A DNA stretch of 64,000 nt. Source: Paeniglutamicibacter sp. Y32M11. Its GTDB lineage: Bacteria; Actinomycetota; Actinomycetes; Actinomycetales; Micrococcaceae. Location: assembly GCF_019285735.1 (NCBI RefSeq), contig NZ_CP079107.1:930001-994000 (forward strand), written 5' to 3'. A program made the translations under genes and the position numbers. This document shows positions 48,874 through 57,684 of the stretch, in pieces (positions within the stretch are counted from its first letter, which is position 1; every line of letters begins with the position of its first letter). The notes under the pieces were generated by a model. It was not told the origin of the DNA. It did not search any database and worked only from the letters and a program-made list of their open reading frames with translations.

Positions 48874-49743
48874 GGGGAGACCCTGGGCGTGATCGGGGAG
48901 TCGGGCTGCGGCAAGTCCACGCTCGCCCGAGTGCTGGCGGGCTTGGAGAAGCCGACCGAGGGGCAGGTGTTTTTCCGTGGGCAGGACATCAACGGACTCA
49001 AGGGCGATGAACGGCGCGAAATGCGCCGGAACATCCAGTTGATTTTCCAGGACCCCTACTCCTCGCTGAACCCGCGGATGACCGTGGAACAACTGGTCGG
49101 CGAACCCTACGAGATCCACCCGGAGGTGGCCCCGAAGGCGGGACGTCGGGCCAAGATTCGGGAGCTGCTGGAACTGGTCGGGCTGAACCCGAACCATGCC
49201 GATCGCTACCCGCACAACTTCTCCGGTGGGCAGCAGCAACGCATCGGCATCGCCCGCGGCATTGCCCTGAATCCGAAGATGCTCATCTGCGACGAGCCCG
49301 TCTCGGCTCTGGATGTCTCGGTGCGAGCCCAGGTGGTGAATCTGCTTGATGACCTGCAAAAGGAACTGGGGCTGAGCTACCTGTTCATCGCCCACGATCT
49401 GCAGATCGTTCGGCACATCGCCGACCGGGTGGCCACCATGTACCTGGGCCGGGTGGTCGAGCTGGGCGGTTATGGCGATGTCTACGATCGCACGGCGCAG
49501 CCCTACACCCAAGCCCTGCTGTCGGCCGCGCCCGAGCTGCGCCGCAACGACGGCACCGACCGCGAACGGATCGTGCTGCAGGGAGACCCTCCCTCGCCCA
49601 TCGACCCGCCGACGGGCTGCAGGTTCCACAACCGTTGCCCCATGGCCCAACAGATCTGCGCGAAGAAGGAACCGGAGCTGATCCGGATCAGCGACACCCA
49701 TGTGTCGCGGTGCCACTTCGCACTGGATATCTCCGCCGGTTAA
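48874..49743 (+). pseudogene. Oligopeptide/dipeptide ABC transporter ATP-binding protein (DppF/OppF-like), N-terminally truncated
   Basis: About 290 codons of an OppF-type ATPase: Walker A GESGCGKSTL, Q-loop IFQDPYSSLNPRMTV, signature NFSGGQQQR, Walker B MLICDEPVSALD, the switch AHDL, and the C-terminal oligopeptide-family tail with GCRFHNRCPMAQQIC (Fe-S-like Cys pattern of Opp ATPases). Homology starts at GETLGVIGESG. The normal first ~45-60 residues (beta strands with the A-loop aromatic) are missing, and the upstream frame is unrelated. No ribosome site, permease, binding protein or partner ATPase is adjacent. It is probably a non-functional remnant, though the catalytic motifs are intact. 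Confidence 0.75.
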
Positions 49744-49876
49744 CACACCGGCCCACCGGATCTTCCGCGCCTCCCAACGCCGAAGAACCCGCACCCCCCA
49801 TCTATCTGCGATCGTACGTCCACCCGGACGTGGCGCCGCGGATGCCCCAATGAATGCGTCATTAAGGAGTAATTTC

Positions 49877-51055
49877 GTGGATCTCAAAGTAGGTGTCGTC
49901 GGCTTCGGCCTGCGCTCCGGTTTGTACAAGCACGCCCACCGTCCCGGTCAGGGCTCGGTGGTGGCCATGGTGTGTGACACCTCCGAACGCGGCCGTGCGG
50001 ACGCCGCCGCCAAGTTGCCCGAGGCCGTGATCACCGCCGACCTCGACGAGCTGCTAAACGCGGGACTGGATGCGGTGCTGGTACTGACCCCCGATAACCA
50101 GCACGCGCTGGTTGCCAAGCGCACCCTTGAGGCCGGCATCGCCACGTTCTGCGAAAAACCGTTGGATGTCACCCTGGATGCCGTGGACGAGTTGCTGGAG
50201 ACGGCCTTCAGCTCCGGAACCAGGCTCTACGTCGGACACAATATGCGCCACATGCCAGTGATCCGCCAGATGCGCGAGATCATCGAGTCCGGCGCCATCG
50301 GGACCGTGAAGGCGGTGTGGTGCCGACACTTTGTGGGCAACGGAGGGGACTACTACTTTAAGGACTGGCACGCGGAGCGCAAGAACACCACCAGCCTGCT
50401 GCTGCAAAAAGGTGCCCACGACATCGACGTGATTCACTGGCTGGCAGGTGGCTACACCGAGTCGGTCGCAGCGCTCGGGGACCTGGCGGTCTACGGCGCT
50501 GTCGAATCGCGCCGGGACAACACCGATCGGCGCATGGGGGACTGGTTCTCGCTGGAGAACTGGCCCCCGGCGGCGCAGCAGGATCTGAACCCGATCATCG
50601 ACGTGGAAGACATTTCCATGATGCAGATGAAACTGGACAACGGTGTGTTGGCCTCCTACCAGCAGTGCCACTTCACCCCCGACTACTGGAGAAACTACAC
50701 CGTCATCGGCACCGCCGGACGACTGGAGAACTTCGGTGACGACGCGGGCAACATCATCAAGGTGTGGAACACCCGCAGCCAGGACGGTTATGTTGATGCC
50801 GACATCGAGGTGGAGATCGAGGCGGTTGACGGTGGGCACGGTGGTGCCGATCCGCGCCTGATCGCCGAATTCTTGCGCTTCGTCAAGGAAGGCGGGCCGA
50901 CGGATACCTCACCGGTGGCGGCCCGGGCGGCCGTTGCGGCGGGCGTGTTGGCCACCGAATCCCTGCGCACCGACGGTTCGGCCAGGTCCGTCCCGCCGCT
51001 CAGGGCGGAATTGTTGGCCTACTTCGCGGCTAACCAGGAGCGGGTGAACGCCTAG
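49877..51055 (+). CDS. Gfo/Idh/MocA family oxidoreductase
   Basis: A 392-residue NAD(P)-dependent oxidoreductase of the glucose-fructose oxidoreductase/inositol dehydrogenase type. The Rossmann start is KVGVVGFGLRSGLY, the dinucleotide-site motif is FCEKPLDVTLDAVDELL (conserved EKP), and the substrate domain has LLLQKGAHDIDVIHWLAGG with the catalytic His/Asp region. GTG 49877 has AAGGAG 7 bases upstream, so earlier open-frame codons are excluded. The substrate is probably a sugar or polyol derivative. No sugar transporter is beside it; upstream lies only the decayed peptide ABC gene. Confidence 0.9.
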   Translation: MDLKVGVVGFGLRSGLYKHAHRPGQGSVVAMVCDTSERGRADAAAKLPEAVITADLDELLNAGLDAVLVLTPDNQHALVAKRTLEAGIATFCEKPLDVTLDAVDELLETAFSSGTRLYVGHNMRHMPVIRQMREIIESGAIGTVKAVWCRHFVGNGGDYYFKDWHAERKNTTSLLLQKGAHDIDVIHWLAGGYTESVAALGDLAVYGAVESRRDNTDRRMGDWFSLENWPPAAQQDLNPIIDVEDISMMQMKLDNGVLASYQQCHFTPDYWRNYTVIGTAGRLENFGDDAGNIIKVWNTRSQDGYVDADIEVEIEAVDGGHGGADPRLIAEFLRFVKEGGPTDTSPVAARAAVAAGVLATESLRTDGSARSVPPLRAELLAYFAANQERVNA

Positions 51056-51116
51056 TTGGGCCACAGTTCGCGCCGTGCCGGGGGACAAGGGGCGCCTAAG
51101 ACCTCAGGGCGGAGCA

Positions 51117-52025
51117 TCATTTTTCGCTGAGCTCGGTCATGGCCTGGGTGATGGCGGTGAGAACTAGCTGCACACTGCGGCGGTGCATGGATTCGGGTCG
51201 CGCCAACAAATCGATGCGCCGCCGGTTGGCGATGCCTTCCAATGGCCGAAGGACGACGGAGCGACCGAGAGTGGATCCCGCGGTGTAGCGCGGAATGATG
51301 CCCAGCACGTCCCCGGCGGCGACGAGTGCCGCCACGGTTGCGTAGTCGTTGATGCGGTGGATGATCAGTGGTGCCGTACCAGTTACGGCACTGATGGCCG
51401 TGAGCACATCGGCGGGGGAGTACCCCTCGCGGCTGATCACCCAGCGCTCGCCGGCCAGATCCGCGGGGAGCAGGGTGTTTTTGGCAGCAAGTCGGTGTCC
51501 GGCCGGCAGCGCGATGTCCAACGGTTCGTGGGCGAGCGCGGAAACCACCACCTTGTTCTCGGGCCACGGAGGGGAGTGATCCATGCGGTGGGCCAGCACC
51601 AGGTCGTAGCGGGCCGTTAACGCGGGGAAATCCTGTTGGGCGACGTCCTCGTCGAAGAACTGCGGCACCGGTGCACCGTGGGCGTCCAATTTGGCCAGTA
51701 GGGGACCGAAGAGGGCCTGGCCCACGGAGTGGAATCCGGCGACGGATACCGGGGCGGCCGGGCTTTCCTGAAACTCGCCGATCGCCGCGCGTGCTGCGGC
51801 CAGCGACGAGATGACCGAGGCGCCGGCAGCTGCCAGCACCTCACCTGCCTCGGTGAGGACCAGATTCCGGCCTTCCTTGCGCGTCAGTGGCACCGCAATG
51901 TTGCGTTGGAGCAAGGCCAATTGCTGGGATACCGCCGATGGTGTGACGTAGAGGGCGCTGGCTACGGCCTTGACCGAGCCAAGATCGCCCAGTTCGCGCA
52001 GGATCTGTAACTGATGGACTTCCAT
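51117..52025 (-). CDS. LysR-family transcriptional regulator
   Basis: A 302-residue LTTR. The N-terminal HTH is LQILRELGDLGSVKAVASAL with YVTPSAVSQQLALLQRN, and the C-terminal periplasmic-binding-like effector domain follows. ATG 52025 directly abuts a TAGTA..TACTA motif. It is divergent from the threonine dehydrogenase gene, the usual layout for a LysR activator and its target, so it is a likely regulator of tdh-kbl. The effector could be threonine, glycine or a related metabolite (inference). Confidence 0.9.
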   Translation of the reverse strand: MEVHQLQILRELGDLGSVKAVASALYVTPSAVSQQLALLQRNIAVPLTRKEGRNLVLTEAGEVLAAAGASVISSLAAARAAIGEFQESPAAPVSVAGFHSVGQALFGPLLAKLDAHGAPVPQFFDEDVAQQDFPALTARYDLVLAHRMDHSPPWPENKVVVSALAHEPLDIALPAGHRLAAKNTLLPADLAGERWVISREGYSPADVLTAISAVTGTAPLIIHRINDYATVAALVAAGDVLGIIPRYTAGSTLGRSVVLRPLEGIANRRRIDLLARPESMHRRSVQLVLTAITQAMTELSEK

Positions 52026-52026
52026 G

Positions 52027-52038
52027 TAGTAAATACTA
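52027..52038. promoter_or_regulatory. TAGTA-AA-TACTA site beside the LysR start
   Basis: Inverted TAGTA/TACTA lies 2-13 bases upstream of the LysR ATG, in the divergent lysR-tdh region. It fits a LysR autoregulatory half-site with a T-N-A core. Confidence 0.4.
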
Positions 52039-52158
52039 AATCGTTGATTGAGAAACCTGCGTATCTTCTAAGGTATCGCGGGCGTGCACTTGATGTCAGA
52101 CTGGATTCGCATTGACCATGAACGCGCAGCACGCGCCGCAAGTGAGGAACCCCCACCG

Positions 52159-53205
52159 ATGAAGGCACTGTACAAATCCGGACCACACGCCGGATTCGAA
52201 CTTGTTGACCGTCCCGAACCCATCGCCGGCTTCCACGACGTTAAAATCCGCGTGATGACCGCCGGGATTTGCGGCACCGACCTGCACATCCAGGCCTATG
52301 ACGACGCGGCCAAGGCCATGATCAAGGCACCGATGATTCCGGGTCACGAGTTCTACGGCGAGGTCGTCGAGATCGGCGAAAACGTCTCCACCGTGAAGGT
52401 CGGTGATCGCGTGTCCGGCGAGGGCCATGTGGTTTGTGGCATGTGCCGAAACTGCCGAGCAGGACGCCGCCAGATGTGCATCAACACCGTCTCGGTGGGT
52501 GTTCAGCGTGATGGCGCGTTTGCCGAATACGTGGTGATCCCCGAGGCCAACGTCTGGGTCCACCACGACGAATCCATCACCCCGGAACTTGGCGCGATCT
52601 TTGATCCCTTCGGCAATGCGGTACACACCGCGCTGTCCTTCCCGCTGGTCGGCGAGGACGTGCTGATCACCGGTGCTGGCCCCATCGGGCTGATGGCTGT
52701 GGCCGTCGCCCGCCATGCCGGTGCGCGCAAGATCGCCATCACCGACGTCTCCCCGCAGCGCCTAGAACTGGCTCGCGGCATGGGCGCGGACATCGCCATC
52801 GACGTGGCCAAGACCCGCATCAAGGATGCCCAGCGCGAATTGGGCATGCGTGAGGGCTTTGACTTCGGCATGGAAATGTCCGGACACCCCACGGCCCTGC
52901 CGGAAATGATCGAGAACATGAACCACGGCGGCCACATCTCGATGCTGGGACTGCCCTCCAGCTCCATCAACATCGACTGGGGCAAGGTCGTCACCCACAT
53001 GCTCACCCTCAAGGGCATCTACGGCCGCGAGATGTTCGAGACCTGGTACGCCATGAGTGCCATGCTCACCTCCAACCCGGTGCTGCGCGAACGCATCTCC
53101 TCCGTGGTCACCGACTACCTGCCCGCCACGCAATGGGAAAAGGGCTTCGACGCCGCCCGCTCCGGCCACGGCGGCAAGGTCGTCCTGGACTGGACCGTCT
53201 TCTAA
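52159..53205 (+). CDS. tdh: L-threonine 3-dehydrogenase
   Basis: Tdh oxidises threonine to 2-amino-3-ketobutyrate with NAD+. The 348-residue medium-chain dehydrogenase begins [15 protein letters not shown] and has the catalytic zinc Cys in [25 protein letters not shown], the structural zinc cluster [15 protein letters not shown], and the NAD motif [21 protein letters not shown] 52159 has TGAGGAA upstream. Earlier in-frame codons reach into the divergent promoter. The glycine C-acetyltransferase follows after 70 bases, completing the threonine-to-glycine pathway. Confidence 0.95.
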   Translation: MKALYKSGPHAGFELVDRPEPIAGFHDVKIRVMTAGICGTDLHIQAYDDAAKAMIKAPMIPGHEFYGEVVEIGENVSTVKVGDRVSGEGHVVCGMCRNCRAGRRQMCINTVSVGVQRDGAFAEYVVIPEANVWVHHDESITPELGAIFDPFGNAVHTALSFPLVGEDVLITGAGPIGLMAVAVARHAGARKIAITDVSPQRLELARGMGADIAIDVAKTRIKDAQRELGMREGFDFGMEMSGHPTALPEMIENMNHGGHISMLGLPSSSINIDWGKVVTHMLTLKGIYGREMFETWYAMSAMLTSNPVLRERISSVVTDYLPATQWEKGFDAARSGHGGKVVLDWTVF

Positions 53206-53275
53206 ACCACCGACGCATCCGGCCACCACCGGCACACACGAAGATTCGAAATACTCCCGAGGGGAACCTACACAG

Positions 53276-54475
53276 ATGTATACCTTGATGAAAGACGAAC
53301 TGGCCGCGGAATTGGTGCAATTGCGCACCGACGGATTGTTCAAGTCCGAACGCCACATCGATTCGGCCCAGTCGGCCCATATCTCCGCCGGGGAGCTCGG
53401 CGCCGAGGCCAAACAGGTCCTGAATTTCTGCGCTAACAACTACCTGGGGCTGGCCGATGACGAGCGCATCATCAACGCCGCCAAGGGCGCGCTGGAAACG
53501 CGTGGCTTTGGCATGGCCTCGGTCCGCTTCATCTGCGGCACCCAAGATCTGCACCTGGAACTGGAATCTGCCGTCTCCGCGTTCTTGGGCACCGAAGACA
53601 CGATTCTGTTCTCCAGCTGCTTTGATGCCAATGGTGGTGTCTTCGAGTCGCTCTTCGGTGCACAGGACGCCATCATTTCCGATGCCCTGAACCACGCCTC
53701 GATCATCGACGGCATCCGCTTGTCCAAGGCCGCGCGCTTCCGCTACAAGAACCAGGACATGGCCGACCTGGAGATCCAGCTGCAGGCCGCCGCCGCGCTG
53801 AACGACGGGGCGGGTGCCCGGCGCACCATCATCGTCACCGATGGCATCTTCTCGATGGACGGCTACCTGGCACCGTTGGCGGCCATCTGCGATCTGGCGG
53901 ACAAGTACAACGCGCTGGTCATGGTCGATGACTCCCACGCCGTGGGCTTCATGGGGGCCACCGGTGCCGGTACCCCCGAACACGCTGGCGTCTCGGATCG
54001 GGTAGACATCTACACCGGAACATTCGGCAAGGCGCTGGGCGGGGCATCGGGCGGATACGTCTCGGGCCGCGGCGAGATCGTGGCCATGCTGCGGCAGAAG
54101 GCGCGCCCCTACCTCTTCTCCAACTCGATGCCGCCGGCCATCGTTGCTGCGACGCTCAAGGCACTGGAACTGGTGGAGGGCTCCGGAGAGCTGCGCGAAA
54201 AGCTTTTTGCCAATGCTGCGCTCTTCCGCACGCGCATGACCGAGGAAGGCTTTGACCTGCTCGAGGGCGAGCACGCCATCATCCCGGTGATGTTTGGGGA
54301 TGCGGTGAAGGCCGCCGAGGTGGCGTCCAAGATGCTGGAGCACGGTGTCTTTGTCACCGCGTTCAGCTTCCCGGTGGTACCCAAGGGAGCGGCGCGTATT
54401 CGTGTGCAGCTCTCGGCCGCCCACTCGGCCGAAGATATTGAAGCCTGTGTGCAGGCGTTTATCGCCAGCCGCTAA
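53276..54475 (+). CDS. kbl: Glycine C-acetyltransferase (2-amino-3-ketobutyrate CoA ligase)
   Basis: Kbl cleaves 2-amino-3-ketobutyrate with CoA to glycine and acetyl-CoA. The 399-residue alpha-oxoamine synthase has [12 protein letters not shown] near the start, [26 protein letters not shown] (pyridine-nitrogen Asp and stacking His), and the PLP lysine in [15 protein letters not shown] near residue 251. ATG 53276 has GAGGGGA about 10 bases upstream; the long open frame before it overlaps tdh and is a shadow. It forms an operon with tdh and ends at a strong terminator. Confidence 0.95.
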   Translation: MYTLMKDELAAELVQLRTDGLFKSERHIDSAQSAHISAGELGAEAKQVLNFCANNYLGLADDERIINAAKGALETRGFGMASVRFICGTQDLHLELESAVSAFLGTEDTILFSSCFDANGGVFESLFGAQDAIISDALNHASIIDGIRLSKAARFRYKNQDMADLEIQLQAAAALNDGAGARRTIIVTDGIFSMDGYLAPLAAICDLADKYNALVMVDDSHAVGFMGATGAGTPEHAGVSDRVDIYTGTFGKALGGASGGYVSGRGEIVAMLRQKARPYLFSNSMPPAIVAATLKALELVEGSGELREKLFANAALFRTRMTEEGFDLLEGEHAIIPVMFGDAVKAAEVASKMLEHGVFVTAFSFPVVPKGAARIRVQLSAAHSAEDIEACVQAFIASR

Positions 54476-54488
54476 GAACAAAGCCAAG

Positions 54489-54527
54489 GATCGCCGGCAC
54501 TCCCTGCTTGAGGGAGTGCCGGCGATC
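54489..54527 (+). terminator. Intrinsic terminator of tdh-kbl
   Basis: A 17-bp perfect stem (54489-54505 with 54511-54527) has a GCTTG loop, extended by CCAAG/CTTGG outside and followed by TTGGGTT. Confidence 0.88.
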
Positions 54528-54572
54528 TTGGGTTAAGCAGGCGCATTCGAACCGCGAACCCTAAGTGATTGC

Positions 54573-54692
54573 CTAGCCCTTACCGAGCGTCGATCCTGCC
54601 TGGGACTTGGCAGGCTTGCTCGAAGAATACGAGGCTAGTTTGGATCCGGCCTTGGAAAGCTCGGCTTTTGACGGCTTAGTCGATTTACCCAT
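54573..54692 (-). CDS. 39-residue Lys/Ser-rich small protein
   Basis: A short gene on the minus strand, MGKSTKPSKAELSKAGSKLA then SYSSSKPAKSQAGSTLGKG, ending in TAG. AGAGGCGG precedes ATG 54692 at good spacing. The composition is strongly basic and low in hydrophobics, with spaced KAELSKAGSKL helical stretches. I believe similar tiny proteins are widespread in Micrococcales, but cannot name a family. It lies alone between the kbl terminator and a gene-poor stretch. A nucleic-acid-binding or stress role is possible but unsupported. Confidence 0.6.
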   Translation of the reverse strand: MGKSTKPSKAELSKAGSKLASYSSSKPAKSQAGSTLGKG

Positions 54693-55065
54693 GTTTTACC
54701 GCCTCTGCGGGGTTTCCTGCCATTGGTGCAGATATGGCACACCCCACGGGGTAGCGCAGACGCCTTGAAGTTGAGCAATGAGACCGTTGGCTGTTCATGG
54801 ACATTCGGTGGCGCCTCGGTATCGTTTTGATGGTCCGATCGGGGTGTTCTCATTCCGAGAACTGGGACACGAGCCCCTTCATCTGGTGGCTGCAATGTGC
54901 GTTTTTGGAACGGTGCGTGGAGAACATCGTGAATGGGAATTGGAAACCAATCACAACACGGTCAGAAGGACTTGGAATGCAAGCGGTGCCTGCATTCCAA
55001 GTCCTTTGAGAAGACGCCTCTTAAACGATGACCGGGCTTCTTCATAACTACTCAGAGGGGTAACG
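54693..55065. other. 373-bp gene-poor region with one large hairpin
   Basis: No coding region is supported. It includes the putative promoter of the 39-residue gene and the 16-bp-stem hairpin at 54966-55006. Confidence 0.55.
54966..55006 (-). terminator. 16-bp perfect hairpin, probable terminator of the small membrane protein gene
   Basis: AAGGACTTGGAATGCA (54966-54981) pairs exactly with 54991-55006 around a 9-base loop. It lies 59 bases beyond the stop of the 27-residue gene on the minus strand and is the only obvious partner for it. Confidence 0.6.
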
Positions 55066-55149
55066 CTAAACCGCCGAAACGATCCATATCACCAAGGCAA
55101 TGGCCACCAGAACGCCCACGATTGTCCATACAAGATTGCTTCCGCGCAT
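55066..55149 (-). CDS. 27-residue single-helix membrane peptide
   Basis: MRGSNLVWTIVGVLVAIALV followed by IWIVSAV and TAG: a basic N-terminus and one hydrophobic helix covering nearly the whole chain. A GGAGAG lies upstream of ATG 55149, somewhat distant. It is 93 bases downstream of the flavoprotein gene on the same strand and is followed by a strong hairpin. The sequence has the look of conserved actinobacterial mini-membrane proteins. It is too short for routine gene callers. Confidence 0.6.
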   Translation of the reverse strand: MRGSNLVWTIVGVLVAIALVIWIVSAV

Positions 55150-55242
55150 CGACTTATTTCCGTTCTCTCCGTTGTTACTTCTCACTACGGTTGCAGGAGA
55201 AGGCCTTCACTATAGCGGTACCTGCGGTACCAGAACCACAAT

Positions 55243-56613
55243 TCAGAGCAGTTTTACCAGTCTGGAAATTCCCGCCGGAGTACGGGCTTTGAGTCGAGAG
55301 AGCGAGTCCTCTAACGCCGCCGATCTGCCCTCCGGTGGCGGCACCCGAGCAGGGTTCAGCGCAACAGTGTCTGCCCACGCCTTGATGTCCGGCTCTGACC
55401 CGAAGGAGATTGCTGCGCGCGTGCCCAGAACTTGCATCTTTGCCCACGTCCCCAACGAGTTGGGGTACGGCGTTGACGGGCAGAGTCGGTTCTTTTCGGC
55501 GTCGTGATCGCGCGTCGCTTCCACATACCCGGCCAGCGCCGCAGCAAAGCACGGGAACCCGGCCCTGATTGGCTGCAACGTGATCACCGACGGTGCCCAG
55601 ATGGGGATCGTCGGAGGGTAGCGCAGCCCCGAAGCAGCGCAGTGCACGACCAGCGCGTCCTGGGATATCTGGAGAGACCCTTCGTCCAAGATGATGCGAC
55701 CGCGCTCGATCAACCTGACATGCCCCAGCCGTACCACATGCTCTATTGAACGCAGCTTTTCGAGCTCCCAGCGGGCGAGGGTCGGTGTCTTCGCCATCGT
55801 GGGCGTTACCGAGGTGTCGATTCGAATCATGACGCCAGCATCCTCAAGCCTGAGGAAAAGATGCTCCAACGATGTTGCCCCTGCCGCAGCCTCCATGGTG
55901 TCGGCAGCCATGCCGAGGAACACCTCCGGATCCGGTTGGACCACTGCGCGGTTGAGCATCCATGGATCGCGCGGGCGAACCCAGCAAATCGCGGATTCAT
56001 CTACGCCATGAGCCAGTAACCAGATGCAGGCATCGGTTGCTGTTTTGCCCGATCCGACGATGACATATTGGCTCGGCGCATCCATGGTGCGGGCGAGGTT
56101 ATTGACCGGAATCATCCGGACGTCGGCCGCGAGTCCGAATCGTGGTGGTGTCACCGCAGGAATATCGGGAGCGAGGTAGCGTGCATCAACAATTTTGCAC
56201 TTGGATGGCACCTCCGTTATTCGGCCGGAGATATGCGAAACAACGCTTCGATCGGCAACGTATTCGCAGTTGTTGTAGAACTCGACGCGGCCCGAGCTCG
56301 CCATCCGATCGTTGAAGATGTGGGCATAGTAGGCACAAATCTCCGACACATCGGCCCGATCATGCAGACCAGCCTCGGGCCCGAACTGCTGCACCCGACC
56401 ATCACCGAGCTGTGTTGATGCCACCCCGTAAAAAGCTGATGCCTGATGCAGACGGGCAAATGGATAGGCATCCAGCCAGTGCCCACCAGGGGCATGGCGC
56501 CGGTCGACCAATGCGACGCGCACATCGGCGTGATCAATCAGCGCGTCGGCGAACGCCATACCCATGGCACCAGCCCCAACCACGAGGTAGTCGGCCTGCA
56601 CAAAGTGCGTCAT
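55243..56613 (-). CDS. FAD/NAD(P)-dependent oxidoreductase, unassigned
   Basis: A 456-residue flavoprotein. The FAD Rossmann motif YLVVGAGAMGMAFADALI is followed by the acidic end ALVDRR and APGGHWLDAYPFARLHQAS, a pattern of flavin monooxygenase-like NAD(P)-binding proteins. A second dinucleotide motif, YVIVGSGKTATDACIWL, lies near residue 180. No signal peptide or fused domain is seen. The reaction is unknown; N- or S-oxygenation is a guess from fold only. ATG 56613 has no clear ribosome site. It lies upstream of the 27-residue gene. Confidence 0.85.
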   Translation of the reverse strand: MTHFVQADYLVVGAGAMGMAFADALIDHADVRVALVDRRHAPGGHWLDAYPFARLHQASAFYGVASTQLGDGRVQQFGPEAGLHDRADVSEICAYYAHIFNDRMASSGRVEFYNNCEYVADRSVVSHISGRITEVPSKCKIVDARYLAPDIPAVTPPRFGLAADVRMIPVNNLARTMDAPSQYVIVGSGKTATDACIWLLAHGVDESAICWVRPRDPWMLNRAVVQPDPEVFLGMAADTMEAAAGATSLEHLFLRLEDAGVMIRIDTSVTPTMAKTPTLARWELEKLRSIEHVVRLGHVRLIERGRIILDEGSLQISQDALVVHCAASGLRYPPTIPIWAPSVITLQPIRAGFPCFAAALAGYVEATRDHDAEKNRLCPSTPYPNSLGTWAKMQVLGTRAAISFGSEPDIKAWADTVALNPARVPPPEGRSAALEDSLSRLKARTPAGISRLVKLL

Positions 56614-56959
56614 GAACTAATTGAAACACCGCAACACCGAAGTATCCATGGGTCCGAAAGTAAACCCAGATGTCCTATTTTCGCGTTCCGGCAAGCTCGT
56701 CTTGCACCTGAGGATGAATAGCCAAAATGACGGGACAAGCCGCTCACCATTGAGCTCCTTGCCGGCCCTAATCGTTCCTAGATCAACGCGTTTGAGCGCA
56801 CCTCACGATTTTGCTATTCAATGAACTGCCGTAATACGGGACACCAAAGAGCGCGGCTGCCTCAACTCGCGCGCACTGGCTATAGGCTGTGCAGAGAACT
56901 CGCGCCGGTGGCCCAAAAAATGAATCGTCGCGCGCAAAATGACGAACATTGGAGAGCGC
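56614..56959. other. 346-bp divergent intergenic region
   Basis: This is the region between the flavoprotein (-) and the DUF202 pair (+). It is A/T-richer than its surroundings. I see no convincing gene, repeat or operator; an open frame at 56621-56824 lacks a ribosome site and coding character. Confidence 0.5.
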
Positions 56960-57349
56960 ATGACACCCGGTGAAGAAGAAGCTGATCGGGGTTATCTAGC
57001 CAAGCTGGTGTTGCCGGGCGGCAAAGAACCCGACCCGCGCTTCACCTTAGCCAATGAGCGCACGTTCTTGGCCTGGATTCGCACGTCGCTCGCCTTCCTA
57101 GCCGGTGGCATTGCGTTGGAAGTCTTTGCCTCTCCAGCATTTCCAGGATCTTTGCGCACCGGAATCTCACTGCTCCTGATCATTATGGGGATCCTGATAA
57201 GTGCCGGGGCCGCGTTGCGATGGCGACTCATTGAATCGTCGATGCGCCACAACAAACCTCTCCCACTGCCGCTCCTGATCCCGTTGTTGGGTCTTGGTGG
57301 AGCCATTGCCGCAACTATTGTGGCGGTGCTGATAGCGACCAGTTCATGA
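56960..57349 (+). CDS. DUF202 (YidH-like) membrane protein
   Basis: A 129-residue YidH/DUF202 protein. The conserved cytoplasmic segment DPRFTLANERTFLAWIRTSLAFL leads into the first of three predicted helices. ATG 56960 has GGAGAG 4-9 bases upstream; ATG 56939 has none. Its stop overlaps the next start by ATGA. Function unknown for the family. The pair arrangement (YidH plus shorter DUF202) is common in bacteria. Confidence 0.88.
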   Translation: MTPGEEEADRGYLAKLVLPGGKEPDPRFTLANERTFLAWIRTSLAFLAGGIALEVFASPAFPGSLRTGISLLLIIMGILISAGAALRWRLIESSMRHNKPLPLPLLIPLLGLGGAIAATIVAVLIATSS

Positions 57350-57684
57350 ATCGTTCCGGGGCCGTCCCCACGCACAACGACTCGGGGTTGCAACCCGAGC
57401 GGACGATTATGGCGTGGGGCAGGACCACGATGTCTCTCTGCGTGGCCGGGCTGATCTTCTTACGCTGGTTACCGCACTACGGACTGTCCGTCCTGTTGAT
57501 GGTGGCCCTCTGCCTGTCCTTGGCGGGCGGCATCTATTTCACACAACGTAAACGCTATGCCCGTGCATCAGCGGGCGTGCGCGATGAACGTATTCACGCC
57601 GACGCGGTGGCGGTGACTTCCATGACCGCCGTGGTGTTTACTTTGGGCGTCGTCGGAATCATTGTGGTGCTCGGAAACCAGTAA
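57346..57684 (+). CDS. DUF202 membrane protein, second of pair
   Basis: A 112-residue protein with the same signature, GLQPERTIMAWGRTTMSLC, and three predicted helices. It is translationally coupled to the first DUF202 gene. Its last 117 bases, encoding the third helix, are overlapped by the 3' end of the peroxiredoxin gene on the opposite strand. It probably forms a complex with its neighbour. Confidence 0.85.
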   Translation: MNRSGAVPTHNDSGLQPERTIMAWGRTTMSLCVAGLIFLRWLPHYGLSVLLMVALCLSLAGGIYFTQRKRYARASAGVRDERIHADAVAVTSMTAVVFTLGVVGIIVVLGNQ

